64,000 nucleotides of DNA from Prorocentrum cordatum (GCA_963575745.1 CAUYUJ010009779.1:186001-250000); one strand, 5' to 3'; numbered from the stretch's first letter, positions 39,193-50,833 are shown. Notes: a model not told the origin generated them from the sequence alone. Translations and numbers: made by a program.

Positions 39193-39524
39193 CTGGAAAA
39201 TGACAGAACACCAGACTTCCATACACGTCGCAATCACCAAAACCCAAAAGAATTATCCAAATAACCTCCATGTCATCCCCCTCCTGCCTGCCTCCTTGAT
39301 TCGTCCTGGTCGGCGTCAGACTCCCTCCTCCTCTCCTCAAAGCGTTGTCGCCGTCCTTCTGCTCCCACTCCTTTTCCTCCTTCTCCTCCTTCATTCCTTC
39401 TCCTTATAGATAACTCCTCCCCGTCGAAACCCGAGGCCAGATTTCAGGGCGGGCCGGGCGTTTCGCCTGAGACTTCCTCACCATTTATGATTCTGACGCT
39501 GAGAAAAGGACAACAAATTCGGAG

Positions 39525-39815
39525 GGCGGGTGGTTTTCAATATGTGCCTCTCGGCTTAGCGCCGCGCACATTCGCTTTAAACATTTGCGAGAGTTTCACG
39601 GATTGAGGGCGAGTGGTTTTCAAAGTGTGGCTCTCGCCTTCGCGTCGCGCGCATTCGTTTCAAGAATTTGCAAGAGTTTCACGGATTGACAGCGGGTGGT
39701 TTCCAAAATGGGGCTCTCGCCTTAGCGCCGCGCGCATTCGTGAAAAAACTTTGAAGGGCCTAAGCGCCGCGCACATTCGTTTCAAACATCGCAAGAGTTT
39801 CACGGATTCCCATGA
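39525..39815 (+). repeat. ~85-bp tandem repeat, about 3.5 units
   Basis: Units share GGGTGGTTTTCAA, CTCTCGCCTTAGCGCCGCG, CGCATTCGTTTCAA and AGAGTTTCACGGATT. The last unit is internally deleted. Confidence 0.8.
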
Positions 39816-40010
39816 TCAACGTACCAGAATTGGTGTTTCGGAAGGCTTCGGGAACTTGCAGGTGCAACAAATATGTTGATTCGCGGTGTTGAAGTCCCCA
39901 AAATGGCGCTCTGGCACGATTCCGGATCGTCCAGACGCAGCAGTCAGTTTGGTACGCGGCGTTGAAATCCTGAGAACAATGTTTTGGCATGCTTCAGAGT
40001 CTTCAGAGGT
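39816..40010 (+). repeat. ~75-bp degenerate tandem repeat
   Basis: Three units with a GGCRYGNTTCNGRNTC-like core and TTGAAGTCC/TTGAAATCC. Weaker than the preceding array. Confidence 0.5.
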
Positions 40011-40127
40011 TGTCTTCCAACGAGGCAGTTCCCTCAATGGAAATGAACCGTTGTGGGGGCCTATGAAGAGGGAGTTTGGAGGGAGGGTAAATTCCAACAT
40101 CGTTGATGACTCTTGGTTTTGCACTGG

Positions 40128-40339
40128 TCCTCCTCCTCCTCCTCCTCCTCCTCCTCCCCCTAATCCTGAGTACGGGCACGCTGAGCACGAGGAGGAGGGG
40201 GAGGAGGAGGAGGAGGAGGAGGAGGAGGAGGAGAAGGAGGAGGAGGAGAAGGAGGAGCAGGAGAGGGAGGAAGAGCACAAGGAGGAGGAGGAGCAGGAGG
40301 AGGAGGAGGACGAGGGGCGCGCGTGTGTGTGTGTATGTA

Positions 40340-40386
<47 letters not shown>
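40128..40386. repeat. (CTC)n facing (GAG)n, then (GT)n(TA)n
   Basis: 40,130-40,156 is (CTC)n and 40,188-40,318 is (GAG)n, so the two can pair as a hairpin across CCCTAATCCTGAGTACGGGC. 40,322-40,348 is GT-rich and 40,349-40,386 is (TA)n. Confidence 0.85.
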
Positions 40387-40387
<1 letters not shown>

Positions 40388-41140
40388 GGGGGGGGGGGGG
40401 CGCAGCGGAGGGTCGGGGAGGCGAGAACTGAGGGAGGCTGGGAGCAGGGAGGGGGAGGGGGCTGGGAGGGGGAGGCAGACGATGAGGGGGAACGTGTGGG
40501 TGGGGGAGGGAAAGGGGAGGGACATGAGGGGGGAGGAGGAAGAGGAGCAGGAAGAGGAGGAAGGAGGAGGAGGAGGAGGACGAAGAGAAGGACGAGAAGA
40601 GAGGGGATAGGAGAGAGGAGAGAGAAGAGAGGAGACGGAGGAGGAGCAGGAGGGCATCTCTTCTCCCTGCCCCTCCCTTTTCTTCATCTTATGATTATTT
40701 TTACTACCGTCAGTAGTACTTGTGCAATGAATATTGCTCGTAGTCCTGTTATGATAATTCGTATCCGTATGCTCTTTATTAGTAGTATGGTTAGTCGTCC
40801 TATTGGTTTAATTGTATTATTCGTAAATGTGTTGTTCCTCCTCCTCCATCTCCTCCACCGGAAGGTAGTGCAACAAGTAGTTCGTAGTCTTGCCTGTATG
40901 ACTTGTGAAGCTGGCCCAAGGAGATGGCGGGTCCGTTCCACTCTCCTCCTCCCCGTCCCGCCCACCTCTTCAACAGTCCTTGTCCTTTTCACCCTGCACC
41001 TTCGTATTGTCCTCTCCCTCCCTTTCTTTCCCCCTCTTGCGACTCCTCTCGCCTCCCTCCTCCCTCCTCTTCCTCCTGCCCTTGCTTGATATGCACCACC
41101 GTGGCCTCTTGCACGCTGAGGCGCTGTAGGATGCGAAATT
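40387..41140. other. G/A-rich then AT-rich spacer
   Basis: 40,387-40,680 is purine-rich low-complexity sequence. 40,690-40,850 is AT-rich with a hydrophobic plus-strand frame (SSMVSRPIGLIVLFVNVLF) that I do not trust as coding. Confidence 0.25.
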
Positions 41141-41189
41141 TAATCAGAGACGGCCCCTCCCTCTACCCGCAGACTGCCGCGTGCAATTT

Positions 41190-41500
41190 ACCAAGGCCAC
41201 TTCCCTCGTGCCCGATGGAGGAAGGTGCACTTCCAGCATGGCAGCTAATGCCAAAACCCTCCTTCCACGCGTGTCTGCTCGAGGATGGTGCACTTCTCGC
41301 GTGGTAGCTAATGCCTGAAGGCCCCCTTCCACGCGTCCGTTCGAGGATGGTGCACGTCCCACTTGGCAGCGAATGTCTGAACCCTCCTTCCATGCGCGCG
41401 CCGCGCACTCGAGGAGAATTGTACACTTCCTGCATGGCTGCTAACTCCTGGACCCCTTATCCCTCGCGCACCCGCTCTAGGATCGTGCTCTCCCCACAAC
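41190..41500 (+). repeat. ~68-bp tandem repeat, five units
   Basis: Units share GAGGATGGTGCACTTC, GCATGGCAGCTAATG and CCCTCCTTCCACGCG. Identity declines towards 41,500. Confidence 0.75.
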
Positions 41501-41639
41501 CTAGATTCGCAACTTCGCCCGTGGATTATAAAGTTAGGCCCCCGCGCCCCTCTCCACAATTAAATTCTGGTGGGCGGGAATAAAACATAGGAGGGGTTAA
41601 GGGGGGGTACTTTATTATCGCCCGCACTGGGTTACCAAG

Positions 41640-41775
41640 CTTGTTGGCTTCCTCGCAATGTGTTCAGGCGAACCCTTCGCCTTCTCGCGGCGCCAGTGGG
41701 GCACAGGCGTGGAGCTCAGCGGCGGGGCCCCCTATTCGGGCCACTTTGCCCCAATGCCCTCCACACTGCTTCTGG
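41640..41775 (+). CDS. Single exon, unknown gene
   Basis: Open from an AG at 41,639 to a GTGAGACC donor at 41,776. Reads MCSGEPFAFSRRQWGTGVEL then GAPYSGHFAPMPSTLL. Good protein character, no family recognised. The following (CTC)n tract would be intronic. Confidence 0.4.
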
Positions 41776-41799
41776 GTGAGACCAGCGGGGTGGGTACGC

Positions 41800-41997
41800 C
41801 GCCTCCTCTGCCTCCTCCTCCTTCTTCTTCCTCTTCTGTTCCATCTTCCTCCTCCTCCTCATCCCCCTCCTCCTCCTCCTCCTCCTCCTCCTCCTCCTCC
41901 TCCTCGTCCCCCTCTTTTTCCTCCTCGTCCTCCTCTTCCTCTTCCTCCTCCTCCTCCTCCTCCTCCTCCTCCTCTTCGTGCTCCTCCTCTTCCTCCT

Positions 41998-42053
<56 letters not shown>

Positions 42054-42230
42054 TCCTCCTCCTCCTCCTCCTCCTCCTCCTCCTCCTCCTATTCCTCCTC
42101 CTCCTCCTCCTCCTCCTCCTCCTCCTCTTCCTCCTCCTCCTCCTCCTCCTCTGATCCTCTTCCTCCTCCTCCTTCCTCCACCTCCTCATCCTCCTCCTCC
42201 TCTTCCTCCTCCTCCTTCTTTTCGTCATCG
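41800..42230 (+). repeat. Long (CTC/CTT/CGT)n tract
   Basis: About 430 bp of pyrimidine-strand trinucleotides with a (CTCGTC)n block at 42,003-42,055. Poly-Ser, poly-Pro and poly-Arg frames are artefacts. Confidence 0.9.
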
Positions 42231-42894
42231 TCCACTGCCCCGCTCCCCCCTCTATGCCCTCCACCCACCCTCCTCCCTCCCCTTTTTCATCCTCCTCCTG
42301 CCAGCCGTCCCTGCCGCCGTTGTGGTCGCCGACCGCAGCCGCCGCTGCCGCCACCGCGGCCGTCGCGCGGCGCCCTCGGCGCAAACTCGGCGCGCAGGGG
42401 CCGAGGCCTCGAGCGCCAGTCCGCTGGCGCGCCGCGCCAGCAGCGGGGCGCCGCGCCGGCAGCGGCGGCCGCCCTGGGGGCCCAACGCGCCTGGGGCACG
42501 CCGCGCGCGGCTGCTTCGCCTCCTCGCCGCTGCCAACGCCGCCGCTGGCCGCTGGCCGTCGGCACGCTGGCCGTCGAGCGTCGTCGCCGTCGGCGGCCGT
42601 CGTCTGGCCCGTCGTCGTTATCGTCGTGGTCGGGCGGTGTGCCCCGTCCTCGTCGGATCCCAGGCGCGTTGTCGCCCAGTGCCATCGAAACGATTGCCTC
42701 CCTCCTCCCGCTATCCTTCCGGCGACACTATTCCCACTTTTCTTCCTCCTCGGTCCTCCCAGCGAGTCGTTGTTACCTGGCCCCCCTTGCGGGGGCCACC
42801 AGTCTGCGAGGATAAGGATTCGAACGCGCAAGTAATAGTTTCCAGCCCTTCGGGTCCAGTTCCGAAGGCGCGTCCCCCCTGGGCCATACGAGCG
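42231..42894. other. GC-rich spacer with a B-box-like motif
   Basis: 42,290-42,680 is very GC-rich and open in most frames. On the minus strand near 42,833-42,818 there is GCGTTCGAATCCTTATCC and an upstream TGGCCCAGGGGG that resembles an A box, but stems do not close, so no tRNA is called. Confidence 0.25.
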
Positions 42895-43180
42895 GTTTAC
42901 CAGCACCTGACGACGTTCCCTTTTCGAACGGAAGCCCCTTAGAACATGGGACATATACAACATGTTCACCCATCCAAGGCCACACGACGCCCTGTACATT
43001 GCCACGAACGCGCGCTCTGGAGGACCACCCCTCGACCTTACGACAGGCGTGCGCTTCCGAAGCTAAAGCCCCTCGCAAAGTAAGATGCGGCCGAAACTAT
43101 GTCCGTCGAGCATTCCGACGGATGTGCGCCCCCGAAGCCACACCCTGAAGTCCGTCGACCTTTCGGCGTGCGTGAGACGC
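42895..43180 (+). repeat. Degenerate ~60-bp repeats
   Basis: Loose units with GTGCGCTTCCGAAGC / TGTGCGCCCCCGAAGCC and CTCGCAAAGT-like boxes, related to 44,610-44,790. Confidence 0.4.
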
Positions 43181-43717
43181 TGTCGTCGTTTTCGACGTCG
43201 CCGTCGTCGTCGCAAGCCCCAAGGCAATATAGAAACAACCAGAGAACAAAAAAAAAACGTCGCAGTGAAGTCGACTCCCTCCCCTTGCTCCCCTCCCTGC
43301 CAAAGGGGGAATAGGGGAGGGGGTACGGGTGGGGGTGCGGGGGAGTAAGGGTAGGGGGCGGGGTAGGGGGTACGGGTCAAGTTAACCAGCTCGAACGAGC
43401 CAGAAGGTTCCGTCCACTCCCACCCGCCCCCCCGCAACATAAGAAGCATGTGCGTCGCGTCCGACGCACGTCGTTCATCTCATATCGTGGGGGGCTAGAC
43501 GTTCAGCGCGCGACATGACCTGCGTCCTATTATTACCGCGTGTTGAACAGCGTCGACGAGAAACAAGACCGCGCGCGATTTACGCCGCGCCCCGCTCCGG
43601 CCTCTCATGTTGCATCGTCGGCAACAAAATGTTCAGCGGGCGAAGCGCGCCGCGTCTCATTCTAGCCACGCACGTTGTGTCGCCAATCGTTTCGCTCCTG
43701 CCGCGTATGGACGAGGG
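43181..43717. other. Spacer with GGGGTA-rich tract
   Basis: 43,310-43,385 is a G-rich run of GGGTA/GGGGGCGGGG. The rest includes one GCGCGATTTACGCCGCGCC unit related to the 43.9-kb array. Confidence 0.3.
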
Positions 43718-43775
43718 GGGGATGAGGAGGAGGAGGAGGAGGAGGAGGAGGAGGAGGAGGAGGAGGAGGAGGAGA
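43718..43775 (+). repeat. (GAG)n microsatellite
   Basis: Uninterrupted GAG repeats. Confidence 0.95.
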
Positions 43776-43934
43776 AAAGAGAGAGAGGGAGGGATAAACT
43801 GTGGAGGAAGAAGGAGAATGCCTCTTGGGAATTCGCGGGGCGCCCCATTCCCGCGGCGCGATTCGCAGCGCCGACGAGGAGCAAGTACACGCTGGCAAGA
43901 ACACGTCGGCATTGCTGTGTTTTTTGACAGATAG

Positions 43935-44185
43935 GACGGGGAGTCCCGCGTAGGGTTGGCCAGGCGTCCGCGCGCGATGTACGCCGCGTCCCATTCCTGG
44001 TACACTTTTCGCAGTGTCGACGACAAGAAAGTCCATGTTGATTCGAACAACGTTGCCTTTGACATTTTTTGGATGGGTAGGACGCGGCCACCCGCTTAGG
44101 ATTACCCAAGCGATGTCCAATCCGACCCATTCCTGCTACACTTTTCGCAACTCGACGACATGTTGGTGAGACACAAATGAAATTG
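43935..44185 (+). repeat. ~130-bp degenerate tandem repeat
   Basis: Two units with GCGATGTACGCCGCGTCCCA / GCGATGTCCAATCCGACCCA, each followed by TTCCTGGTACACTTTTCGCA or TTCCTGCTACACTTTTCGCA and CGACGAC. An older unit lies at 43,575-43,640. Confidence 0.6.
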
Positions 44186-44609
44186 TATTGTTGTCTGACA
44201 GTCAGGACGGCGGGGGTGCTACCGGCCGGCTAGGTGGGGATGTGGGGGTGTTTAATCAGAAGAAATATAAATAGGGGAGGGGGTTGCGGGTGTGTGAGTG
44301 TGTGTGAAAAGGGGGGCTGCGGGGCTGGTCTTGGGTCAGATTGCTGTCCCTCCTCGCGGTCGGGGCGGCCCCTCCCCTCCCCTCCCGCCGCTTCCCCCTG
44401 TGGACAGAGGGAGGACGGGGGGGGGTCCCCCTGTGGGGAGGGGGTTCCGGGAGAGGGTCCGAGGGGAGGTCCCGCCTGTAGTGAGGGAGGGTGGTCCCAG
44501 GTCAGAATACCGCCCTCTCCGGGGTCCAGGCGGGTCCCGGGGGTGGAGGGCGGTGCCAGCAGGGGTCTCTGGGAGGTCCCGCCTTCAGGGTCGGCGGCAA
44601 AGGCCGAAG
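44186..44609. other. G-rich spacer
   Basis: GGGG and GGTCCC motifs dominate. No gene or known repeat recognised. Confidence 0.25.
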
Positions 44610-44790
44610 GCCTGCACAATGTATCAGATATGCGCTTCTGAAGCCATGAGCCCCTGGTAAAATAATACAGACGTGCATTCCCCAGGCCAAAGGCCTTCAT
44701 ACGTTACGGCAACTTGTAAGTTACTGCGGACGCGCGATTTTGACACCAAACTCCATTGTAAATTGCAACAGATGCGCGTCCCCGAGACCA
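44610..44790 (+). repeat. ~58-bp degenerate tandem repeat
   Basis: Three units with GATGCGC/GACGTGC/GACGCGC then a C-rich box and GTAARTTACNGC. Related to 42,895-43,180. Confidence 0.45.
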
Positions 44791-45676
44791 GTCTATGCTG
44801 TTAACCTTTGGTTATTGTAGTGGCCAGCGAGACGACTAAAACGTACACGACACAGCGCGACCCAACCCTGACACGTCAACAGTTCCACGACAGCAACCAA
44901 CGAGACGACAAACACTTACACGACAAACCTTGAAACAATCATGACATACTAGACCAAACCCTGAACCACTGAAGATTTGAACGGCAGAGCCCGCAGTTGG
45001 CGATCACGTACACGAAAAACCTTATGAACACTTCTTCATTATCTTATGAATGTTGCTTATCAGTTTCGTTATGTGTTCCACCGCCCTCCTCGTCCTTTCC
45101 TCCTACTGTTATGTTTCCTCAGCTCCTCGTCTTCGTCTATTTTTTTCCGTCAGTTCTGTCGGCGCAACGTGTATGTACCAACCCTGCACTAACGCCATCA
45201 TTTGCGCGGAAAACTCTGGAGACGGTCAAACGTACACGACATGCCCTGTGTTTATTCTCGATGTCTCATAGATCAGTTAGCGTTCATCCATTTAACTCTG
45301 CTTTTCATCTGTGCCTAGTCTCGATGTCCTTGTTGCTTCCTCTCTTCCTCGCTCTCCTCCCCGACCTCTTCCTTCTCGAAGGCAGCCTGGCCCTAAACAA
45401 GCAACAACTATTCGACCAAACGCTGACACATAATCAACCTGTAGACCGCTGAGCCCAGAACCAACCATGGCGGCAACCAGGGAGGGGGGTGCAGCAGCAG
45501 TGCAAACCGTGCTTCGGATAACCATCCCTCTCCTCCCCATGATCCTCCTCCAATTCCTCCCCCTCATGCCCCCATCCATCCCACCCTCCCCCCCCATCTC
45601 ATCCCTTCCTGCATCCCACCCAGTCCTCCTTCCCTCCCCTCCTCTGAGGGGCAACGATACGGGGGGACTGGCATAC
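44791..45676. other. Spacer, nothing recognised
   Basis: Several ACGACAAACCCTGA-like boxes (44,840-45,000 and 45,400-45,445) suggest an old repeat. Plus-strand frames at 44,997-45,452 have no support. Confidence 0.25.
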
Positions 45677-45824
45677 GGGGGGATGCATCAACCTGGAATC
45701 GGCGATACATCGCCGATAAATCGGCGATAGGCTCCCGATAGTGATCCGCACCTTCCTGTGCAGGTTGGGGCTACCGGGCCCTTGTCGGCGATCAATGGGC
45801 GATTCTGCGTCGATGCATCCCCCC
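45677..45824. mobile_element. Foldback unit with GGGGGGATGCATC ends and TCGGCGAT iterons
   Basis: Ends GGGGGGATGCATC and GATGCATCCCCCC form a 13-bp inverted repeat. The interior has AATCGGCGATACATCGCCGA iterons like TIR-M, but without the GGCCTCCTAG arm, so it is a separate subtype. Confidence 0.5.
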
Positions 45825-46227
45825 CTTCTGCCCACCCCCCCCTATCGTTGTCCCTGATCCTCCTCCTCCATCCCCTCCCTCCCCGTCCTCCGTCCCTCCC
45901 TCCCCGTCCTCCCCTCCTTCCTCCTCCCGTCCCCCTGACGGGGGGGCCACCGGGAGACGTCCAGGAGGAGCGTGGATCGAGGAGATCGAGAAGATCGAGG
46001 AGGGGCAGGGAGACCGAGGTCCGACGACAAGGATGTGCACGGTGCCGCGCCGCCAGGGGCCAGGGCGGGCGGAGACCTCCTGCCCTGGTCGGCCCGCGCG
46101 CTGTCGGGCCTGGGAGGCGGCCAAGGCTGCACCCGGTGCGCTCAAAAGCCTGGTGGGAGAGCCTGCTGGCGACGATACGGGAGGGATTGAGAGGGAGGGG
46201 AGATATGGAGGGGTGTTGAGGGATCGG
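45825..46227. other. Pyrimidine-rich then GC-rich spacer
   Basis: 45,840-45,930 is CTCC-rich low complexity. 45,970-46,005 has GAGGAGATCGAGAAGATCGA repeats. No gene supported. Confidence 0.25.
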
Positions 46228-46373
46228 GGATGGACAGACCGACCCCCCTTTAGTAAAACGTGGTTTAGTGCAAACGACCTGAGGCCCAAACCTGGCGGGC
46301 GCAAGCCTGGAAAATAACGGCCACGGCGCCATCTCGAGAACCGAAAACGGACAATTCACTAATCGACGTGTCA
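46228..46373. mobile_element. TIR-B foldback element, copy 5 (right end lost)
   Basis: Left end GGATGGACAGACC and all inner boxes to CACTAATCGACGTGTCA are present. The right inverted end is missing or replaced after 46,373. Confidence 0.65.
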
Positions 46374-46704
46374 TGGAACTGGAGGAGATGGGATGTCCGA
46401 GGAAAAACGCCCACAGCGATGGGGTTCCCCGCGCACCTCCCGGACAACCATCGCACATGTTGCGGCCGCCATCAACAGTATGGGCCAGGATATGGTACCA
46501 TGTCCTCCATTTTTCTCCACTCTGTCATCTTGCAACTCCTCGCTGCTAATCCTCATGGCTCCTTGTCTGATGCAGCTCCTAGGCTGTCGGCCTACCGAAC
46601 GGTCCATGCCCTCCCTAGTCGAGAAATATGGGGAAATGGTGCAACACACGCGTACACATGGACATGCACACTGTTATGTAGCACCCCGCAGTTGCGGATA
46701 GAAA
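46374..46704. other. Ambiguous exon candidates on both strands
   Basis: Minus strand: after GAGGATTAG at about 46,550 a frame reads SSEELQDDRVEKNGG and ILLMAAATCAMVVRE to a GTGCGCGG donor. Plus strand: after CTGATGCAG at 46,575 a frame reads LLGCRPTERSMPSLVEKYGE. Only one can be right and I cannot choose. Confidence 0.25.
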
Positions 46705-47135
46705 GCGGCGGGCGCGGGGTGGGTCGCGGGTGGGTCGTGGGCGATCCGCGGGCGGGTCGCGGGCTGGGTCGCGGTTGGGTTGCGGGTGGGTCGCGGGTGG
46801 GTCGCGGGTGGGTCGCGGGTGGGTCGAATGCCGGGGCGCGGGCGGGACGACGACAACAAACACAAAATAACAGCAACAACCACACCACCACCACCACCAC
46901 CACCACCTCTACCACCACCACCACCAACAACGACAACAACAAACAACACCACCAACAACAACAACGCAAGGACAACCCCTCAGGCCACACCGGCGGGTCC
47001 CGTGGTGGCGGCCCCGCCCACAGGGCGAGCGCACCCTCCTGGGCGGCCACACGTTGTCGTTGTTGTCCCAGTGGGGTGCAACGCGGCGCAACACCTCTGT
47101 CATACGCTTACGTTACCTAAATGCATTCCCGACTC
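46705..47135 (-). repeat. COMP-1 composite repeat, locus 2
   Basis: GGTGGGTCGCG minisatellite (46,710-46,840) then (AAC/ACC)n at 46,845-46,975. The conserved 75-bp block is absent. 46,977-47,135 is unassigned. Confidence 0.6.
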
Positions 47136-47214
47136 CACGTAAGCTCCCTTGCTCTTCTCCACGCGCTCCTGTGTGCGAAAACCGCGCGCGCGCCGGCGAA
47201 GCGAGTTCTTCGTC

Positions 47215-48110
47215 GTCGATCAGAATCTTGCAGGAGCCCTACGAAACCTGGAGGACTCCTATACGAATCCGATACGAATCCGATCGGACAGTGAAGGAAA
47301 CCTGCAGGAGTCCTATTGGCCCCCTTCGAACCCTAGAGGGCTCCTGCACGAATCCGATTGGGATCCTGTAGGACCATGCAGGAATCCTTTGGGAATCCTA
47401 TAAGATTTCTACGAACCCTAGAACGGACTTGTATAAGAATCCTCTGGGGATCCTGCAGGACCCTGCAGGAATCCAGTGGAAATCCCACAGGACCCCTATG
47501 AAGCCTATAAGACTCCTGTGCGGATCCTATGGGGATCTTGTAGGACCCTGCAAGAATCCTATACGAATCTTATACGATCCCTGCGAGCCCTCTAGGGACT
47601 ACTACGCGAATCCTGTGGGGATCCTGTAGGACCCTGAAGGGATCCTGTAGGAACTTCTATCGGGCCCCCGCGAACCCTAAACGACTCCTATACGACTCGT
47701 GAGGATATTCCTGTAGGACCCTGCGGGCATCTTATGGGGATCCTATAAGATCCCTACGAACCCTAAACCTAAAACACCCCTAGACGAATCCCATGGAAAT
47801 CCCATAGGACCGTGTCGGGATTCCGTAGGAATTATATCGGATCCCTACGGACACTGTTGGAATCTTGCAGCATCCAATGGGATCCCTGCCGACTCTGTAG
47901 GATTCCCGTTGGCATCCTATAAGATCCACACGAACCCTACAAGAATCCTGTCATAATCCCATCGGATCCCGACTGGCCCTATAGGAATCTCGTAAGAATC
48001 TGGTGAGCTTCCCATCGGATCCCGACGGATACTACGGGAATCCTGTAGGAATCTTGGTGGGATTTCTACGGCCCCTGTAAGAACCCCTCTACGGACCCTA
48101 TTGGAATCCC
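47215..48110 (+). repeat. Degenerate GGATCCTGTAGGACCCT array
   Basis: About 900 bp of recurrent GATCCTGTAGGACCCTGC, AATCCTATGGGGATC, CCCTACGAACCCTA motifs in shuffled order with short spacing. No stable period above about 20 bp is visible. No gene. Confidence 0.7.
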
Positions 48111-48229
48111 TTTACATGTGGCTCCGCCCCAAATCGGATATGTGGCTCTGGGTTTGTATTACATGTGGCTCTACCTCTAGTCGGACCGTGTATATCAAAA
48201 GGACCCACCGCTAATCTGACTCTATTACA

Positions 48230-48715
48230 CAACCGGCACGGCCTGTATGGGATCCGTTACAAGTCCGATGCGGCTTGTAAACGAGCCTACACAAACCCGA
48301 CACGGCCTGTATGGGATCACGCACAGGCCCGACACGGCTTGCAGGGGCATCCCGCAAACATCTGACACGGCCTGTATGGGATCCCAAGCAGACCCGACAC
48401 GGCCTGTATGGGAGTCTACACAGACCCGGCACGGCACGTACGGGGTCCTGTATAAAACCGATACGGCCTGTATGGGACCCCACACAAATCCGACACGGCC
48501 TGCATAGGATCCTACACAGACTCGATACGGCATGTACGGGGTCCTGTACAAAGACGACACGGCCTGCACAGGATCCTACACTGACCCTGTACGGATGTAC
48601 GGGATCATGTGAAGATTTGATACGGCCTTATGGGACGACACACAATTCCGACACGGCCTGTAGTGGAGCCAACACATCTCCGATACGCCCTGTATGGGGT
48701 CCTAGCGAGTTCGAC
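48230..48715 (+). repeat. ~32-bp tandem array
   Basis: About 15 units of CCGACACGGCCTGTATGGGA followed by TC, CACACAGA. Regular near 48,300-48,440 and more divergent at both ends. Confidence 0.8.
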
Positions 48716-48721
48716 GATATG

Positions 48722-48970
48722 GGCCCGAAGCCTTCGGCGAAGTCCCCTGTGGGGCCACGAAACGTGTGAGGGTTGTGCCGAAATTGACCCGAATCCTTCG
48801 GTGACGTCCACTGGGGCCACGAAAAGTGTGAGGGGTGTGCCGAAATTGGCCCGAAACCTTCGGCGAAAGCTACTGGGGCCACGAAACGTGTGAAGGGTGT
48901 GCGAACTGGATCCGCGGCCCTCGGCTGAGCCCCCTGTGGGGCCACGAAACGTGAAATTGGCCCGAAACCT
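48722..48970 (+). repeat. SAT-1-related short array
   Basis: Three to four units of GGGGCCACGAAACGTGTGA, GGGTGTGCCGAAATTG and CCCGAAACCTTCGGCGAA, the SAT-1 core in copy-1 orientation. It follows the 32-bp array without a break. Confidence 0.65.
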
Positions 48971-49028
48971 TAGACCTGTATGAGACCCCATACCGATCCC
49001 GTACTCCCTGCATGGGATCCGATACAAT

Positions 49029-49172
49029 CGGGGCCCTGAAGAAGGAACCCTTTTGGTTGGGGAGGGGCTCCGCGTTCCGTAAGTGTTTCACAGCACGCCT
49101 CAGGTTTTCCTTATGTCTTCGATCGGCGATCGAAGCTTAACTTATGGAAAAAGGGGCCTCGTTCCTTATATG
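49029..49172 (-). mobile_element. TIR-J repeat, copy 1
   Basis: About 144 bp: GGGGCCCTGAAGAAGGAACC, GGAGGGGCTCCGCGTTCCGT, TTCGATCGGCGATCGAA (perfect palindrome), CTCGTTCCTTAT. Inverted relative to copy 2 at 62,297. Terminal inverted match is short (AAGGAAC). Confidence 0.6.
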
Positions 49173-49261
49173 GGGTTCCTGAGGTCAACGCCCATACTGT
49201 AAAGATTCCCTGTGGCCTCGCAAGGGCCTCCCGATCCACGCCCAGGAGCCTCGCAGCAGCC

Positions 49262-49395
49262 CCGACCCCCCCCCCCGAGCGACGCCACAGGGGCCCTTCG
49301 GGGCCCCCGGCTCGGCGAGGCCCCGTGGCGCTGCTCGGAGGAAGGGCCCTGCAGGGCCCCTGCGTGGCCCCGTGGCGTTGCTGGGGGGTGGGGTT
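49262..49395. repeat. GC foldback unit
   Basis: CGAGCGACGCCACAGGGGCC on the left against GGCCCCGTGGCGTTGCTGGG on the right, with further CTCGGCGAGGCCCCGTGGCG inside. Single copy in the window. Confidence 0.55.
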
Positions 49396-49427
49396 GAGCA
49401 ACAGGCCCCCAGAAGTGTACTCGTGAA

Positions 49428-49770
49428 CAACAACGACAACAATAACAACAATAACAACAGCAACAATAACAATAACAACAACTACAACACCGCCACCACC
49501 AACAACAACACGATCAACACGATCAACACCAACAACACCAACAACACCAACATCAACAACAGAAAACAGCAACAACAGCAACAACGACGCCAGCAACTAC
49601 GACAACGACAACGACAACGGCATCAACAACCACAACACTCAAAACAACAACAACGACAACACCACCAACAACCACAACAACACCAACAACAGCACCCATA
49701 ACAAGAACAACCAAAACAACATCACCAACGTACAACAACAACGACAACACCAACAACACCGCCACCAACG

Positions 49771-49805
<35 letters not shown>

Positions 49806-49806
49806 T
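49428..49806 (+). repeat. (AAC/ACC)n microsatellite
   Basis: Nearly 380 bp of AAC-type trinucleotides. Poly-Asn/Gln and poly-Val frames are artefacts. Confidence 0.95.
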
Positions 49807-50136
49807 ACTAGCACGTGGGGACACTCCGTTCTCACCAGTGCCAGGGTTTCCATACGACGCCCGCCAATGCCCCCACTTTGTGGGGGGGCCGGTTCAAGCT
49901 CTACCACATTTCCAAACGACTCTTCGCCACCACCCACACCCAGCTTCCCGCCCTATGACGTTCGGACACTTCACTTCGTGGCCTGCGGACGACCGTGGCT
50001 ACTACACTGGCGCATGGGTACAGTGACTTGTTGTGGTAACATTTTCTGGACGCTAGCTTAGTATACGCCTTTTCCACCTGTTCCAACACTGCGAAAGTAG
50101 CTCGCGCGAGCTCATGTAACATAAATGTTGAAAAAC
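49807..50136. other. Spacer, nothing recognised
   Basis: No supported feature. Confidence 0.2.
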
Positions 50137-50700
50137 CATTGGTTTTTTAGGATTCGGACAGCGCGCGCGGGTAGAAATTTTGAAAATTCGTACAGATGTT
50201 TTTCGAGGACCTACGGTGCGATTCGTATGATTTTATGTTGCGCGGTGCTAAAATTCCTAAGAAACCCAATGGTTTTTGAAGATTTCGGCGTGCGCGCGCG
50301 AAGAAAAACGAATGTGTCCCGCATGGTATTATTTGACAGGGATGATGGCCCTGGCAGGTGCGCAACCGTTGTTGGAGAAGTTCGAAGCACGTGAAAAAGT
50401 TGCTCGCAAAAGCCCGTTTGACAGAAATGTTTAAAAAGTGTTGGGTTTCCTACAAATCCGCAAGAGCGCGCGGGATGAAATGTTGACACTTTTTTTTTTT
50501 TTGAAAAACCATCGGTTTTTTGATGTTTTTATGTTAAGATCGCTACGAACACTAAGGTTTTGCAAGGATTTCGTCTTGCGCGCGCGAATGTCCACTTTAC
50601 CTTATTTTTGGCAAGGGATTCTTGAAGTTTGGGTATGTTAGAACAAGAAATGTCCACTTTGCCTTATTTTTTGCAAGGGAAAACCGCCCGTAACAAAACA
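50137..50700 (+). repeat. ~125-bp AT-rich degenerate tandem array
   Basis: Recurring AAAAACCATTGGTTTTTT / AAACCCAATGGTTTTTGAA / AAAAACCATCGGTTTTTTGA palindromes near 50,130, 50,260 and 50,500, each followed by a GCGCGCGCG box. 50,600 and 50,650 share GAATGTCCACTTTACCTTAT / GAAATGTCCACTTTGCCTTA. Confidence 0.6.
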
Positions 50701-50833
50701 ACCGGATCCGGACCAACCCGTTTTGCCAGAGACTTCCTCACGAAAATTATGAAAACATGGCTGCGGCCTAGGCGCGGCGAGGGGGCCGCGCACCAGGGGT
50801 CCCAACAATAATTATTCTTTAGAAGTAATAATG

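Noticed and set aside
42790-42880. tRNA gene on the minus strand (TTCGAATCC with TGGCCCAG upstream)
   Set aside because: Acceptor stem does not close and the anticodon arm does not give a normal 7-base loop.
41641-43005. 430-codon ORFs on both strands rich in Ser, Pro, Arg
   Set aside because: They read through a 430-bp CTC tract and a GC-rich block. Only 41,640-41,775 has exon-like boundaries.
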